DNA from: an uncultured Actinomyces sp.
GTDB taxonomy: Bacteria; Actinomycetota; Actinomycetes; Actinomycetales; Actinomycetaceae
Direction of reading: 5' to 3'
DNA length: 12,113 nucleotides
Assembly (NCBI GenBank): GCA_937926195.1
Contig: CALEXZ010000069.1
Location: 1-12,113, forward strand
Positions 5,689 through 11,863 of the stretch are shown here, in pieces (positions within the stretch are counted from its first letter, which is position 1; each line of letters begins with the position of its first letter). Below the pieces are notes generated by a model. That model had not been told where the DNA came from and searched no databases. It worked only from the letters and a program-made list of their open reading frames with translations. The translations under genes and the position numbers were made by a program.

Positions 5689-8415
5689 TCAGCTGCCGTC
5701 TGTCTCACGGGAGGCGATGGCCACGCGGCCCGCCTCCAGGCGCGCCACGGGGACGCGGAACGGGGAGCAGGAGACGTAGGTCAGGCCCACCCGGTGGAAG
5801 AAGTCGATGGAGTCGGGGTCACCACCGTGCTCGCCACAGACGCCGAGCTTGAGCTCCGGCTTGGTCATGCGGCCCCGCTCGGCCCCGAGCTCGACCATGC
5901 GGCCCACGCCCCGCTCGTCGATGGTCTCGAAGGGCGAGACTCCGAAGATGCCCTTGTCCAGGTACGTCTTGAAGAAGGTCGCCTCGACGTCGTCGCGCGA
6001 GAAGCCCCAGGTGGTCTGGGTCAGGTCGTTGGTGCCGAAGGAGAAGAAGTCCGCCTCCTCGGCGATGGTGTCCGCCGACACGGCCGCGCGCGGCAGCTCG
6101 ATCATGCAGCCGATGGGGAAGTCGAGCCTGAAGCCGGACTGCTCGCTCACCTCACGCAGGACGGACTCGGCGCGCTCACGGGCGATCTGGAGCTCGCGCA
6201 CGGAGCCCACCAGCGGGATCATGATCTCGGGCTGCGGGTTGCCTCCGACCTTGAGGCGCTCGACCGCCGCCTCGGCGATGGCGCGCACCTGGAGCTCGAT
6301 GAGTCCCGGCAGGCTCAGCAGCAGGCGCACACCGCGCAGGCCGAGCATGGGGTTGGACTCGTGGTTGCGGCGCACGACCGCCAGGAGCTTCTCGTCCGCC
6401 GGGTCGACGCCACCGGTGGCGCGGTCGACGGCGACCTTGACGCTCAGCTCGGTGAGGTCCGGCAGGAACTCGTGCAGCGGCGGGTCGATGAGGCGCACCG
6501 TCATCGGCTTGCCGTTCATCGTCTCGAACATCTGCACGAAGTCGCCCTTCTGCAGGGGCAGCAGGGCCGCGAGCGCGGCCTCACGCTCGGCGTCGGTGTC
6601 GGCGAGGATGAGGTTCTGGACGAACTGCTTGCGCTCGCCGAGGAACATGTGCTCGGTGCGGCACAGGCCCACGCCCTCGGCCCCGCGGTGCAGGGCGTGA
6701 CGGGCGTCCTCCGGGGTGTCGGCGTTGGCCCGCACCCGCAGGCGGCGGGACTTGTCGGCGTGGCGCATGAGGCGGTCGACGCTGGTGACGAGCTCGCGCG
6801 CGTCGACGTCGCCCGCGGTGTCCAGGGCCTCGGTGAGGCCCTGGCGCAGGTAGGTCATTACCGGGGAGTCGGTGACGGGGACGTCGCCGAGGAAGACCTC
6901 GCCGGTCTGGCCGTCGATGGCGATGACGTCGGCGGAGGTCAGGACGAGGTCCTCGCGGCCGCGCACGCGCAGGGTGCCGGCCTCGGCGTCGACCTCCAGC
7001 TGGTCGGCGCCGACGACACAGGTCTTGCCCATGCCGCGGGCGACGACGGCGGCGTGGGAGGTCTTGCCGCCGCGGGCGGTGAGGACGCCGACGGCGGCCA
7101 CCATGCCGGGCAGGTCGTCGGGGTTGGTCTCGCGGCGCACGAGGACGACGGACTCGCCGGCGTCGGCGCGGGCGATGGCCTCGGCGTTGTTGAAGGCGAT
7201 GTAGCCGACGGCGGCGCCGGGCGAGGCGGGCATGGCGCGGGTGAGCAGGTCGCGCGAGCCGGGGTCGGCGTCGGAGACGAACTGCGGGAACATGAGCTGG
7301 GTGAGCTGGGCACCGGTGACGCGGGCCAGGGCCTCGTCCATGGTGATGAGCCGCTCGTCGACGAGCTGGGTGGCGACGCGGAAGGCCGCAGCGGCCGTGC
7401 GCTTGCCCACGCGGGTCTGCAGGAGCCACAGCTTGCCGCGCTCGATGGTGAACTCGATGTCGCACAGGTCGCGGTAGTGGGTCTCGAGCTTGCGCATGGC
7501 GGCGCGCAGGTCGTCGTAGCTGGTCTTGTCGAGGCGCTCAAGGTCCGCCAGCGACAGGGTGTTGCGGATGCCCGCGACGACGTCCTCACCCTGGGCGTTG
7601 ACGAGGTAGTCGCCGTAGACGCCACTGCGGCCGGAGGAGGGGTCGCGGGTGAAGCAGACGCCGGTGCCCGAGGTCTCGCCCATGTTGCCGAAGACCATGG
7701 TGCACACGTTGACGGCGGTGCCCAGGTCGTGGGGGATCTTCTCGCGGCGTCGGTAGATGTGGGCGCGCTCGGTGTTCCACGAGCGGAAGACGGCCTCGAT
7801 GGCCATGTCGAGCTGGGCGCGGGGGTCCTGGGGGAACTCGACGCCCGCGCACTCGCGGACGATGGCCTTGTACTCGTCGACGAGCTGGGTGAGGGCCTCG
7901 ACGTCGAGCTCGTAGTCGAGGCTCACGCCGCAGGCGGCCTTCTTGGCCTCCAGGGCGACGGAGAACTGGTCGCCGTCAATGTCCAGGACCGTCTTGCCAA
8001 ACATCTGGATGAGCCGGCGGTAGGAGTCCCAGGCGAAGCGCGGGTCACCGGAGGCCTCGGCGAGGCCGACGACGGAGGCGTCGTTGAGGCCGATGTTGAG
8101 GACCGTCTCCATCATGCCGGGCATGGAGAACTTGGCGCCCGAGCGCACGGAGACGAGCAGGGGGTCGTGGGAGGCGCCGAGCTCACGTCCGAGCTCCTCC
8201 TCGACGCGACGCAGCGCGGTGGTGACCTCGACCGCCAGCTCCTCGGGAGCCCGGCCGTCCTTGAGGTAGGCCCGGCAGGCGTCCGTCGTGATGGTGAAAC
8301 CGGGAGGCACGGGCAGACCGAGGCGGGTCATCTCGGCGAGGTTGGCACCCTTGCCCCCCAGAAGGTCCTTCTGGTCCTTGTCTCCCTCACTGAAGCGGTA
8401 CACGTACGTGGGCAT
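5689..8415 (-). CDS. ppdK: pyruvate, phosphate dikinase (PPDK)
   Basis: This cytoplasmic enzyme interconverts pyruvate + ATP + Pi and phosphoenolpyruvate + AMP + PPi. The product is 908 residues, normal for the family, from ATG 8415 with GGAAGAGG 5 bases upstream. Domain order is complete. The N-terminal ATP-grasp domain (about 1-350) has GGKGANLAEM at 20-29, VRSGAKFSMPGMMET and the PEP-synthase-like LLQTR. The swivelling phosphohistidine domain has GGKTSHAAVVARGMGKTCVVG, with phospho-acceptor His454 and the adjacent Thr452 that is the regulatory site in other PPDKs. The C-terminal PEP/pyruvate TIM barrel (about 515-880) has GLCRTEHMF, GTNDLTQ at 794-800 and catalytic Cys860 in CGEHGG. All catalytic residues I can check are present. 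No PPDK regulatory protein gene is adjacent. It likely serves glycolysis with PPi or gluconeogenesis; direction is not deducible. Confidence 0.97.
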   Translation of the reverse strand: MPTYVYRFSEGDKDQKDLLGGKGANLAEMTRLGLPVPPGFTITTDACRAYLKDGRAPEELAVEVTTALRRVEEELGRELGASHDPLLVSVRSGAKFSMPGMMETVLNIGLNDASVVGLAEASGDPRFAWDSYRRLIQMFGKTVLDIDGDQFSVALEAKKAACGVSLDYELDVEALTQLVDEYKAIVRECAGVEFPQDPRAQLDMAIEAVFRSWNTERAHIYRRREKIPHDLGTAVNVCTMVFGNMGETSGTGVCFTRDPSSGRSGVYGDYLVNAQGEDVVAGIRNTLSLADLERLDKTSYDDLRAAMRKLETHYRDLCDIEFTIERGKLWLLQTRVGKRTAAAAFRVATQLVDERLITMDEALARVTGAQLTQLMFPQFVSDADPGSRDLLTRAMPASPGAAVGYIAFNNAEAIARADAGESVVLVRRETNPDDLPGMVAAVGVLTARGGKTSHAAVVARGMGKTCVVGADQLEVDAEAGTLRVRGREDLVLTSADVIAIDGQTGEVFLGDVPVTDSPVMTYLRQGLTEALDTAGDVDARELVTSVDRLMRHADKSRRLRVRANADTPEDARHALHRGAEGVGLCRTEHMFLGERKQFVQNLILADTDAEREAALAALLPLQKGDFVQMFETMNGKPMTVRLIDPPLHEFLPDLTELSVKVAVDRATGGVDPADEKLLAVVRRNHESNPMLGLRGVRLLLSLPGLIELQVRAIAEAAVERLKVGGNPQPEIMIPLVGSVRELQIARERAESVLREVSEQSGFRLDFPIGCMIELPRAAVSADTIAEEADFFSFGTNDLTQTTWGFSRDDVEATFFKTYLDKGIFGVSPFETIDERGVGRMVELGAERGRMTKPELKLGVCGEHGGDPDSIDFFHRVGLTYVSCSPFRVPVARLEAGRVAIASRETDGS

Positions 8416-8481
8416 CGTTGCCTCTTCCGTTGTTCTTGCGTCATGCGTGCTGCAGGGCGGCTGCGGGCCCTGACGGGGAGC

Positions 8482-8487
8482 ACCTTA
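8482..8487 (-). promoter_or_regulatory. Possible -10 element of ppdK
   Basis: On the minus strand this reads TAAGGT, fitting the TANNNT pattern of actinobacterial -10 boxes, 67 bases before the ppdK start. The hexamer 17 bases upstream (TTCGTG) is only a poor -35. It would give a leader of about 60 bases. This is a weak guess from spacing and pattern. Confidence 0.25.
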
Positions 8488-8550
8488 TGTGACTCAGGTC
8501 CTACCACGAAAACCGGGGAGCGTCGCGGCCGATTGGTACGAATGTACTAT

Positions 8551-8589
8551 CTCAGCCAGAGGCAGGGAAGACCCCTGCTGAGACTGCCT
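8551..8589. other. Nested and interleaved inverted repeats between ppdK and the Abi cassette
   Basis: GCAGGG (8562-8567) and CCCTGC (8573-8578) can form a 6-bp, 5-base-loop hairpin, closed outside by CTCA/TGAG. Alternatively CTCAGC (8551-8556) with GCTGAG (8577-8582), and AGGCAG (8560-8565) with CTGCCT (8584-8589), form two perfect 6-bp stems in the a-b-a'-b' order of an H-type pseudoknot. No open reading frame is convincing here. It may be a leader RNA, an operator or chance in GC-rich DNA. It ends 3 bases before the first 24-bp direct repeat. Confidence 0.35.
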
Positions 8590-8591
8590 TG

Positions 8592-8615
8592 CGCGACGAC
8601 GGCGTCCCCCGTGCG
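8592..8615. repeat. 24-bp direct repeat, left copy
   Basis: These 24 bases are identical to 9813-9836, 1221 bases to the right; identity stops immediately outside on both sides (G versus C before, G versus C after). Here the repeat is followed by only an imperfect hairpin partner (GGCGT at 8601-8605 with ACGCC at 8619-8623). At the right copy it is most of the left arm of a perfect 14-bp terminator stem. The two copies bracket the Abi gene and its leader. Confidence 0.85.
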
Positions 8616-8712
8616 GGCACGCCCGCCGCCACCCCTGACACCCGGACGATCGTCGACCGCACCCTGGCACCCTCGTCGAGACCCGCACCCACACATCACA
8701 CTCCAAACCACC

Positions 8713-8765
8713 GCCTGGCCGCGACGGCACACGTACACTGGGTCCTGATAGATCCCCGGCCAGGC
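8713..8765 (+). promoter_or_regulatory. Candidate promoter region of the Abi leader RNA, inside an inverted repeat
   Basis: TACACT at 8734-8739 fits a -10 box and would place a transcription start near 8746. No good -35 is visible. The 8-bp GCCTGGCC at 8713-8720 has its complement GGCCAGGC at 8758-8765, flanking the putative -10 symmetrically. This could be an operator or chance. The right arm is shared with the 5' arm of the RNA hairpin. A 10-bp palindrome GACGATCGTC lies upstream at 8645-8654. The interval 8616-8712 shows nothing else recognisable. Confidence 0.3.
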
Positions 8766-8810
8766 CTCTCGCTCCTCGTAGTGACGCCCACATGGCCGGG
8801 GCCTTTCATT
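8746..8810 (+). ncRNA. Candidate structured RNA / leader of the Abi gene
   Basis: A perfect 9-bp stem, CCCCGGCCA (8754-8762) with TGGCCGGGG (8793-8801), encloses a 30-base region with a second stem. The inner stem is TCGCT (8769-8773) with AGTGA (8780-8784), one G-U pair included, and a 6-base loop CCTCGT (8774-8779). A GGC/GCC pair can bridge them. The loop is perfectly complementary to ACGAGG (8819-8824), the Shine-Dalgarno region of the Abi gene. Pyrimidine-rich CCTTTCATT follows the outer stem, so it could also end a short RNA. Related AbiF-type HEPN genes are reported to carry upstream non-coding RNAs; equating this element with those is inference. Boundaries are estimates. Confidence 0.5.
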
Positions 8811-8826
8811 GTCGAAGGACGAGGTC

Positions 8827-9759
8827 ATGGACAAGCCTTGGCTGGACTACCACAAACAGGTCTCCTTGCTCGTCGAGCGTGGGTTGCATGTCGACGACGA
8901 GGACGCCGTGGCCACTTTCCTCTCCAAGGTCAGCTACTACCGGCTCTCTGGCTACTTCCGGTACTGGCAGATCGCCCCGGCTGACGGTGACGACCGCTTC
9001 CTCCCAGGCTCCAGCTTCACCACCATTGAACGCCTATACGCCGCCGAGCAGGCTCTCCTCATGGTCCTGGACGAGGTCCTGCACCCCATCGAGGTCCTCC
9101 TGCGCACCCGTTTCGCCTACTACTACGCCAAGAAGGTTGGCGCCACGAACACCTTCCCCAGAGGCGAAGGGTTGACCCAGCCTCCCGACACCCACGCGAT
9201 GCGCGTCGAGGAGTACGCCCTGTCAGACCTTGACCGCAGCAAGGAGAGCTTCGTCTCCCGGTACCGGCAGGGCCCCAAGGTAGGCAGCCGCTACGGGGCA
9301 GACGCCTACGCCACCATGCCGATCTGGGTCGCTGTCGAGGCCTTCTCCTTCGGTAGCCTCTCCCGTCTCATCGAGGCCTCCGGCCAGTCGGGTGTCCTCG
9401 CAGCCCTGGCAAGGTCCCTTGAGGTGTCCCCCAGGACGCTGCCAAGCCAGGTGCGCTCCTTCGTCTACCTGCGTAACCGCGTCGCGCACTGCGCCCGGCT
9501 GTGGAACCACTCCGTCCTCGACGTCCCGGGCCTGCTGCCAAATGTCAGCAGGCGGGCGAAACGAGAGCACCGTCAGTTCAGTGACCACTCGGTCTACAAG
9601 ATCCTCATCGCCCTCGACCTCATCGCAACGAGAAGCGGCCTCGCCGACACGTGGCTCAGCTCGCACGTCGATCCACTCCTCGAGAGCAACCCGCTCCTGT
9701 GCGCGGGCATCACCAGCCCCACACGCTACGGCAACGTCCCCCGGCACCTGCTGGTCTGA
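8827..9759 (+). CDS. Abi_2 (AbiD/AbiF) family HEPN abortive-infection protein
   Basis: The product is 310 residues. ATG 8827 is preferred, with AAGGA and GAGG just upstream; a TTG at 8809 would add six residues but falls in the RNA structure. Abi_2 landmarks are an N-terminal KPWLDYHKQVSLLVERGL, then FLSKVSYYRLSGYFRYW (about 31-47), HPIEVLLRTRFAYYY (about 86-100), MPIWVAVEAFSFGSLSRL (about 164-181), and the HEPN motif R-x4-H, R216NRVAH221, in YLRNRVAHCARLWN. HEPN proteins of this type are RNases that stop growth on phage infection. The usual histidine near the first conserved Arg (Arg93) appears replaced by Tyr99, so that site may be degenerate. Codons such as TTG, CTA and AAT are commoner than in neighbours, consistent with transfer. 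It stands alone between 24-bp direct repeats. Confidence 0.88.
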   Translation: MDKPWLDYHKQVSLLVERGLHVDDEDAVATFLSKVSYYRLSGYFRYWQIAPADGDDRFLPGSSFTTIERLYAAEQALLMVLDEVLHPIEVLLRTRFAYYYAKKVGATNTFPRGEGLTQPPDTHAMRVEEYALSDLDRSKESFVSRYRQGPKVGSRYGADAYATMPIWVAVEAFSFGSLSRLIEASGQSGVLAALARSLEVSPRTLPSQVRSFVYLRNRVAHCARLWNHSVLDVPGLLPNVSRRAKREHRQFSDHSVYKILIALDLIATRSGLADTWLSSHVDPLLESNPLLCAGITSPTRYGNVPRHLLV

Positions 9760-9812
9760 CCGGTCGCCATCGCAGACCGCCGCTGCAGCACGCGCACGCC
9801 ACCGATACGCCC

Positions 9813-9836
9813 CGCGACGACGGCGTCCCCCGTGCG
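9813..9836. repeat. 24-bp direct repeat, right copy
   Basis: Identical to 8592-8615. Bases 9821-9835 of this copy form the left arm of the perfect hairpin ending at 9856. The repeat therefore looks like a terminator half duplicated or used as an insertion site. No integrase, transposase or terminal inverted repeat is visible between the two copies. Confidence 0.85.
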
Positions 9837-9856
9837 CTCTGGCACGGGGGACGCCG
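9821..9856. terminator. Bidirectional hairpin terminator between the Abi gene and the symporter pseudogene
   Basis: GGCGTCCCCCGTGC (9822-9835) pairs perfectly with GCACGGGGGACGCC (9842-9855) around a 6-base loop GCTCTG, and a C-G pair at 9821/9856 extends it to 15 bp. It lies 61 bases after the Abi stop and 45 bases after the convergent pseudogene's stop. No U-tract follows on either side. Bases 9857-9901 are GC-rich and hold a small GGCGC/GCGCC hairpin (9870-9885) and nothing else I recognise. Confidence 0.75.
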
Positions 9857-9901
9857 GTGGAGGCTGTCAGGCGCGGCGGGGCGCCGTGCGGCGGTCGCGC
9901 C

Positions 9902-10925
9902 TCAGGCGCCGTCGCCGTCGGAGGGGGCGGCCTGCACGAAGGACTCGGTCACCGCCTGCTCGGCCTCCTCGCCCGCGCTGCCCGCGGACAGGGGGTCCGA
10001 GCCGACCTTCGGGTCCCAGGGCTCGCCGCGGAAGGCCGGGGTGTCCTCGATGCGGGTCCACAGGTACAGCGCGATCCCGCCCATGGGCAGGGCCACGAGG
10101 AAGGGGATGCGCCAGCCCCACTGGGACATGACGTCCTTGGGCAGGACGATCATGAGGACGGTGACCAGGCCGGCCCCCAGGGCGTTGCCCATGTAGGAGC
10201 CCCAGTCGAGCAGGGCGGCGTAGAAGCCGCGCTTCTTGTCCGGGGCGTACTCGGTGATGAAGGTGGTCGCCCCGGCGTACTCCCCGCCGGTGGAGAAGCC
10301 CTGGACGAGCTTGAGGCAGATGAGCAGGACGGGCGCCCAGACGCCGAGCACGGCGGCAGGACGCCGATGCCGAAGGTCGCCAGCGCCATCATCATGAGGG
10401 TGAAGGCGAGGACCTCCTTGCGCCCCAGGCGGTCCCCGAGCTGGCCCAGGACGACGCCCCCCAGGGGCCTGGCCACGAAGGTGCGGCGAAGACGGCCAGG
10501 GAGAAGAGGTTCTGGGCTGTGTCGGAGGCCCCGGGCAGGAAGGCCCGGCCGACGAGGACGGCGACGTAGGCGTAGACGCCCACGTCGTACCACTCCATAA
10601 TGTTGCCCACCACGGAGCCGAGGATGGCCCGGCGAAGGGCCGCCTCCTCGACGACGACGACGTCGTCGTAGCGCAGACGCCGACGCCGGCGCAGGTAGGC
10701 CAGCCGCCTCTACTCGCGCCGGGCGCGCTCGACCCGGCGCTCGGCGCGGATGACGCGCTCGCTCGGCCGCGGCGGCGCGGGCCTCGCCGCGACCGCGGGG
10801 TTCCGGTATTGCCTGGTGACTGGTCTCGGTTCCATTCGCGTCCGCTCGTCGCGCACCCGGGCGGGGTGCTCGTCCCTCAGCGCCATCGAACCGGCTCGTC
10901 CGCGGCGAAGGTCACGATTCGGCAT
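9902..10925 (-). pseudogene. Decayed MFS metabolite:H+ symporter (MHS/ProP-like)
   Basis: Fragments in three frames join into the N-terminal half of an MHS transporter. From ATG 10925 (AAGGTGGGA upstream) a charged extension runs to an in-frame TAG at 10710-10712. The same frame continues as LRRAILGSVVGNIMEWYDVGVYAYVAV and LFSLAVFA. A -1 shift near 10481-10486 restores RPLGGVVLGQLGDRLGRKEVLAF, holding the MFS loop 2-3 motif. A second -1 shift near 10351-10357 restores LVQGFSTGGEYAGATTFITEYAPDKKRGF and on to RIEDTPAF. The frame then leaves transporter sequence after about six membrane segments and ends in an acidic tail at TGA 9902. Functional relatives have about six more segments. Such carriers move osmolytes or organic acids; the substrate here is unknown. 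Sequencing errors could explain one shift, but not all the lesions comfortably. Confidence 0.82.
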
Positions 10926-11048
10926 CGAACAATCCCACCTTAGCCCGAACCGGCCCCGCCCCGCCGAGTTCGCCCGAAGAAGATCGGTCGCGCCGCGCCG
11001 GGGCGGGGGCGCGCGCTCGGCGGCGCCCGCGCATCGGCCCGCGCAGCA

Positions 11049-11082
11049 CGGCGGGGCGGTCCCATGCAGGACCGCCCCGCCG
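11049..11082 (-). terminator. Hairpin terminator of the universal stress protein gene
   Basis: CGGCGGGGCGGTCC (11049-11062) pairs perfectly with 11069-11082, a 14-bp stem with a 6-base loop CATGCA, 16 bases after the stress-protein stop. It has no U-tract. It has the same 14-bp stem and 6-base loop geometry as the hairpin at 9822-9855. Bases 10926-11048 hold only the pseudogene's ribosome-binding site near 10933-10941; no other feature is visible. Confidence 0.72.
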
Positions 11083-11098
11083 CCGGGTCGGGACCGGC

Positions 11099-11848
11099 TC
11101 AGTCGGTCGACTTCCCGGCGTCGGCGTCGGTCGACTTCCCGGCGATCTTGGCGACGCCCGACTTCCCGGCGTCGGTCGACTTCCCGGCGTCGGCGTCGGT
11201 CGACTTCCCGGCGTCGGCGTCGGCGTCGGCCGGCTCCCCGTCGGTCTTAGCGGCAGACGCAGCGGCGGCGTCGGTGGCCACGACATGCGCCACGGCGGTG
11301 TCGACGGCGGCGGCGGCCACGGAATTGGCGGCGGCCCTGAGGGCGGCGGCCCTGAGGGCGGCGGCAGCGGCGGAGTCCGTCGCGGCGTCGGGCTCGACGA
11401 CGACGAGCACGTCGCACCGGGACTTGCGCAGCACCTGGATGCTCACCGCCCCGAAGAGCCTGCCCAGAAGGGAGTCCACGCCCCGCGATCCGACGACGAC
11501 GAGATCGGCCTGGGTCTCAATGGCGACGAGGGTGAGGGCGGAGACGGCCTCCCCCTCGACGACGACGCCCTGGGCCAGGTCGACGCCGCGCTCGACGGCG
11601 ATGTCGCGCGCCTTCTCCACGACCCCGTAGGCCTCGTCCTCGGTCAGGCGCGCCTCGGCGGGGCGGACGCTCGGCGGGGCGTCGTTCAGGCGCGCCCGGT
11701 CCCGGGGGGCGACCGGGTCGAAGCCCGCGACGAGGAGCAGGACGGCGTCGTTCAGGCGCGCCATCTCGCAGGCGCGGTCGATGACGTGGGCGTTGTCCGT
11801 CAGGTCGCCGACTCCGGCGACAATGGTCGTGTAGGTCACAGTTGTCAT
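11099..11848 (-). CDS. Universal stress protein (UspA) domain with repetitive Ala/Asp/Lys tail
   Basis: The product is 249 residues from ATG 11848. GAGAGG directly abuts that ATG, while the in-frame GTG at 11839 lies 9 bases from it, so translation may really begin three codons later. Residues about 6-152 form one Usp domain: TTIVAGVGDLTDN, then VVVEGEAVSAL, and the nucleotide-binding motif VVGSRGVDSLLGRLFGAVS. In that motif the usual G-S/T after the nine-residue gap is G-A, followed by V-S. The remaining hundred residues are low complexity: alanine-rich (RAAALRAAA, VAAAAVDTAVAHVVATDAAAA), then tandem GKSTDADA units. Usp proteins act in the cytoplasm in stress survival. The gene follows an MFS transporter gene by 15 bases, so the two are probably cotranscribed. 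Confidence 0.88.
   Translation of the reverse strand: MTTVTYTTIVAGVGDLTDNAHVIDRACEMARLNDAVLLLVAGFDPVAPRDRARLNDAPPSVRPAEARLTEDEAYGVVEKARDIAVERGVDLAQGVVVEGEAVSALTLVAIETQADLVVVGSRGVDSLLGRLFGAVSIQVLRKSRCDVLVVVEPDAATDSAAAAALRAAALRAAANSVAAAAVDTAVAHVVATDAAAASAAKTDGEPADADADAGKSTDADAGKSTDAGKSGVAKIAGKSTDADAGKSTD
11102..11218. repeat. 24-bp tandem repeat in the stress-protein tail
   Basis: Identical 24-bp units lie at 11102-11125, 11171-11194 and 11195-11218, with partial ones at 11126 and about 11150. Each is eight codons, GKSTDADA on the minus strand, so unit gain or loss preserves the frame. Each exact unit carries a GTCGAC palindrome. A separate short duplication at about 11333-11365 encodes RAAALRAAA. 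Confidence 0.9.
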
Positions 11849-11863
11849 CCTCTCTGGGACTGG

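Noticed and set aside
5668..8748. A 1026-codon open frame antisense to ppdK
   Set aside because: In GC-rich genes with G/C third positions the antisense frame rarely meets stops. The opposite strand encodes complete PPDK with all catalytic motifs, and the antisense product is a biased Gly/Ala/Asp/Val sequence with no family resemblance.
8494..8834. Small open frames on both strands between ppdK and the Abi gene
   Set aside because: They overlap the direct repeat and RNA hairpins, lack Shine-Dalgarno support and look like low-complexity translations of GC-rich intergenic DNA.
10750..11250. Plus-strand open frame rich in SRRR/TSRR repeats
   Set aside because: It is the complement of the stress-protein tail repeats and crosses a terminator and pseudogene; no start signal or homology.
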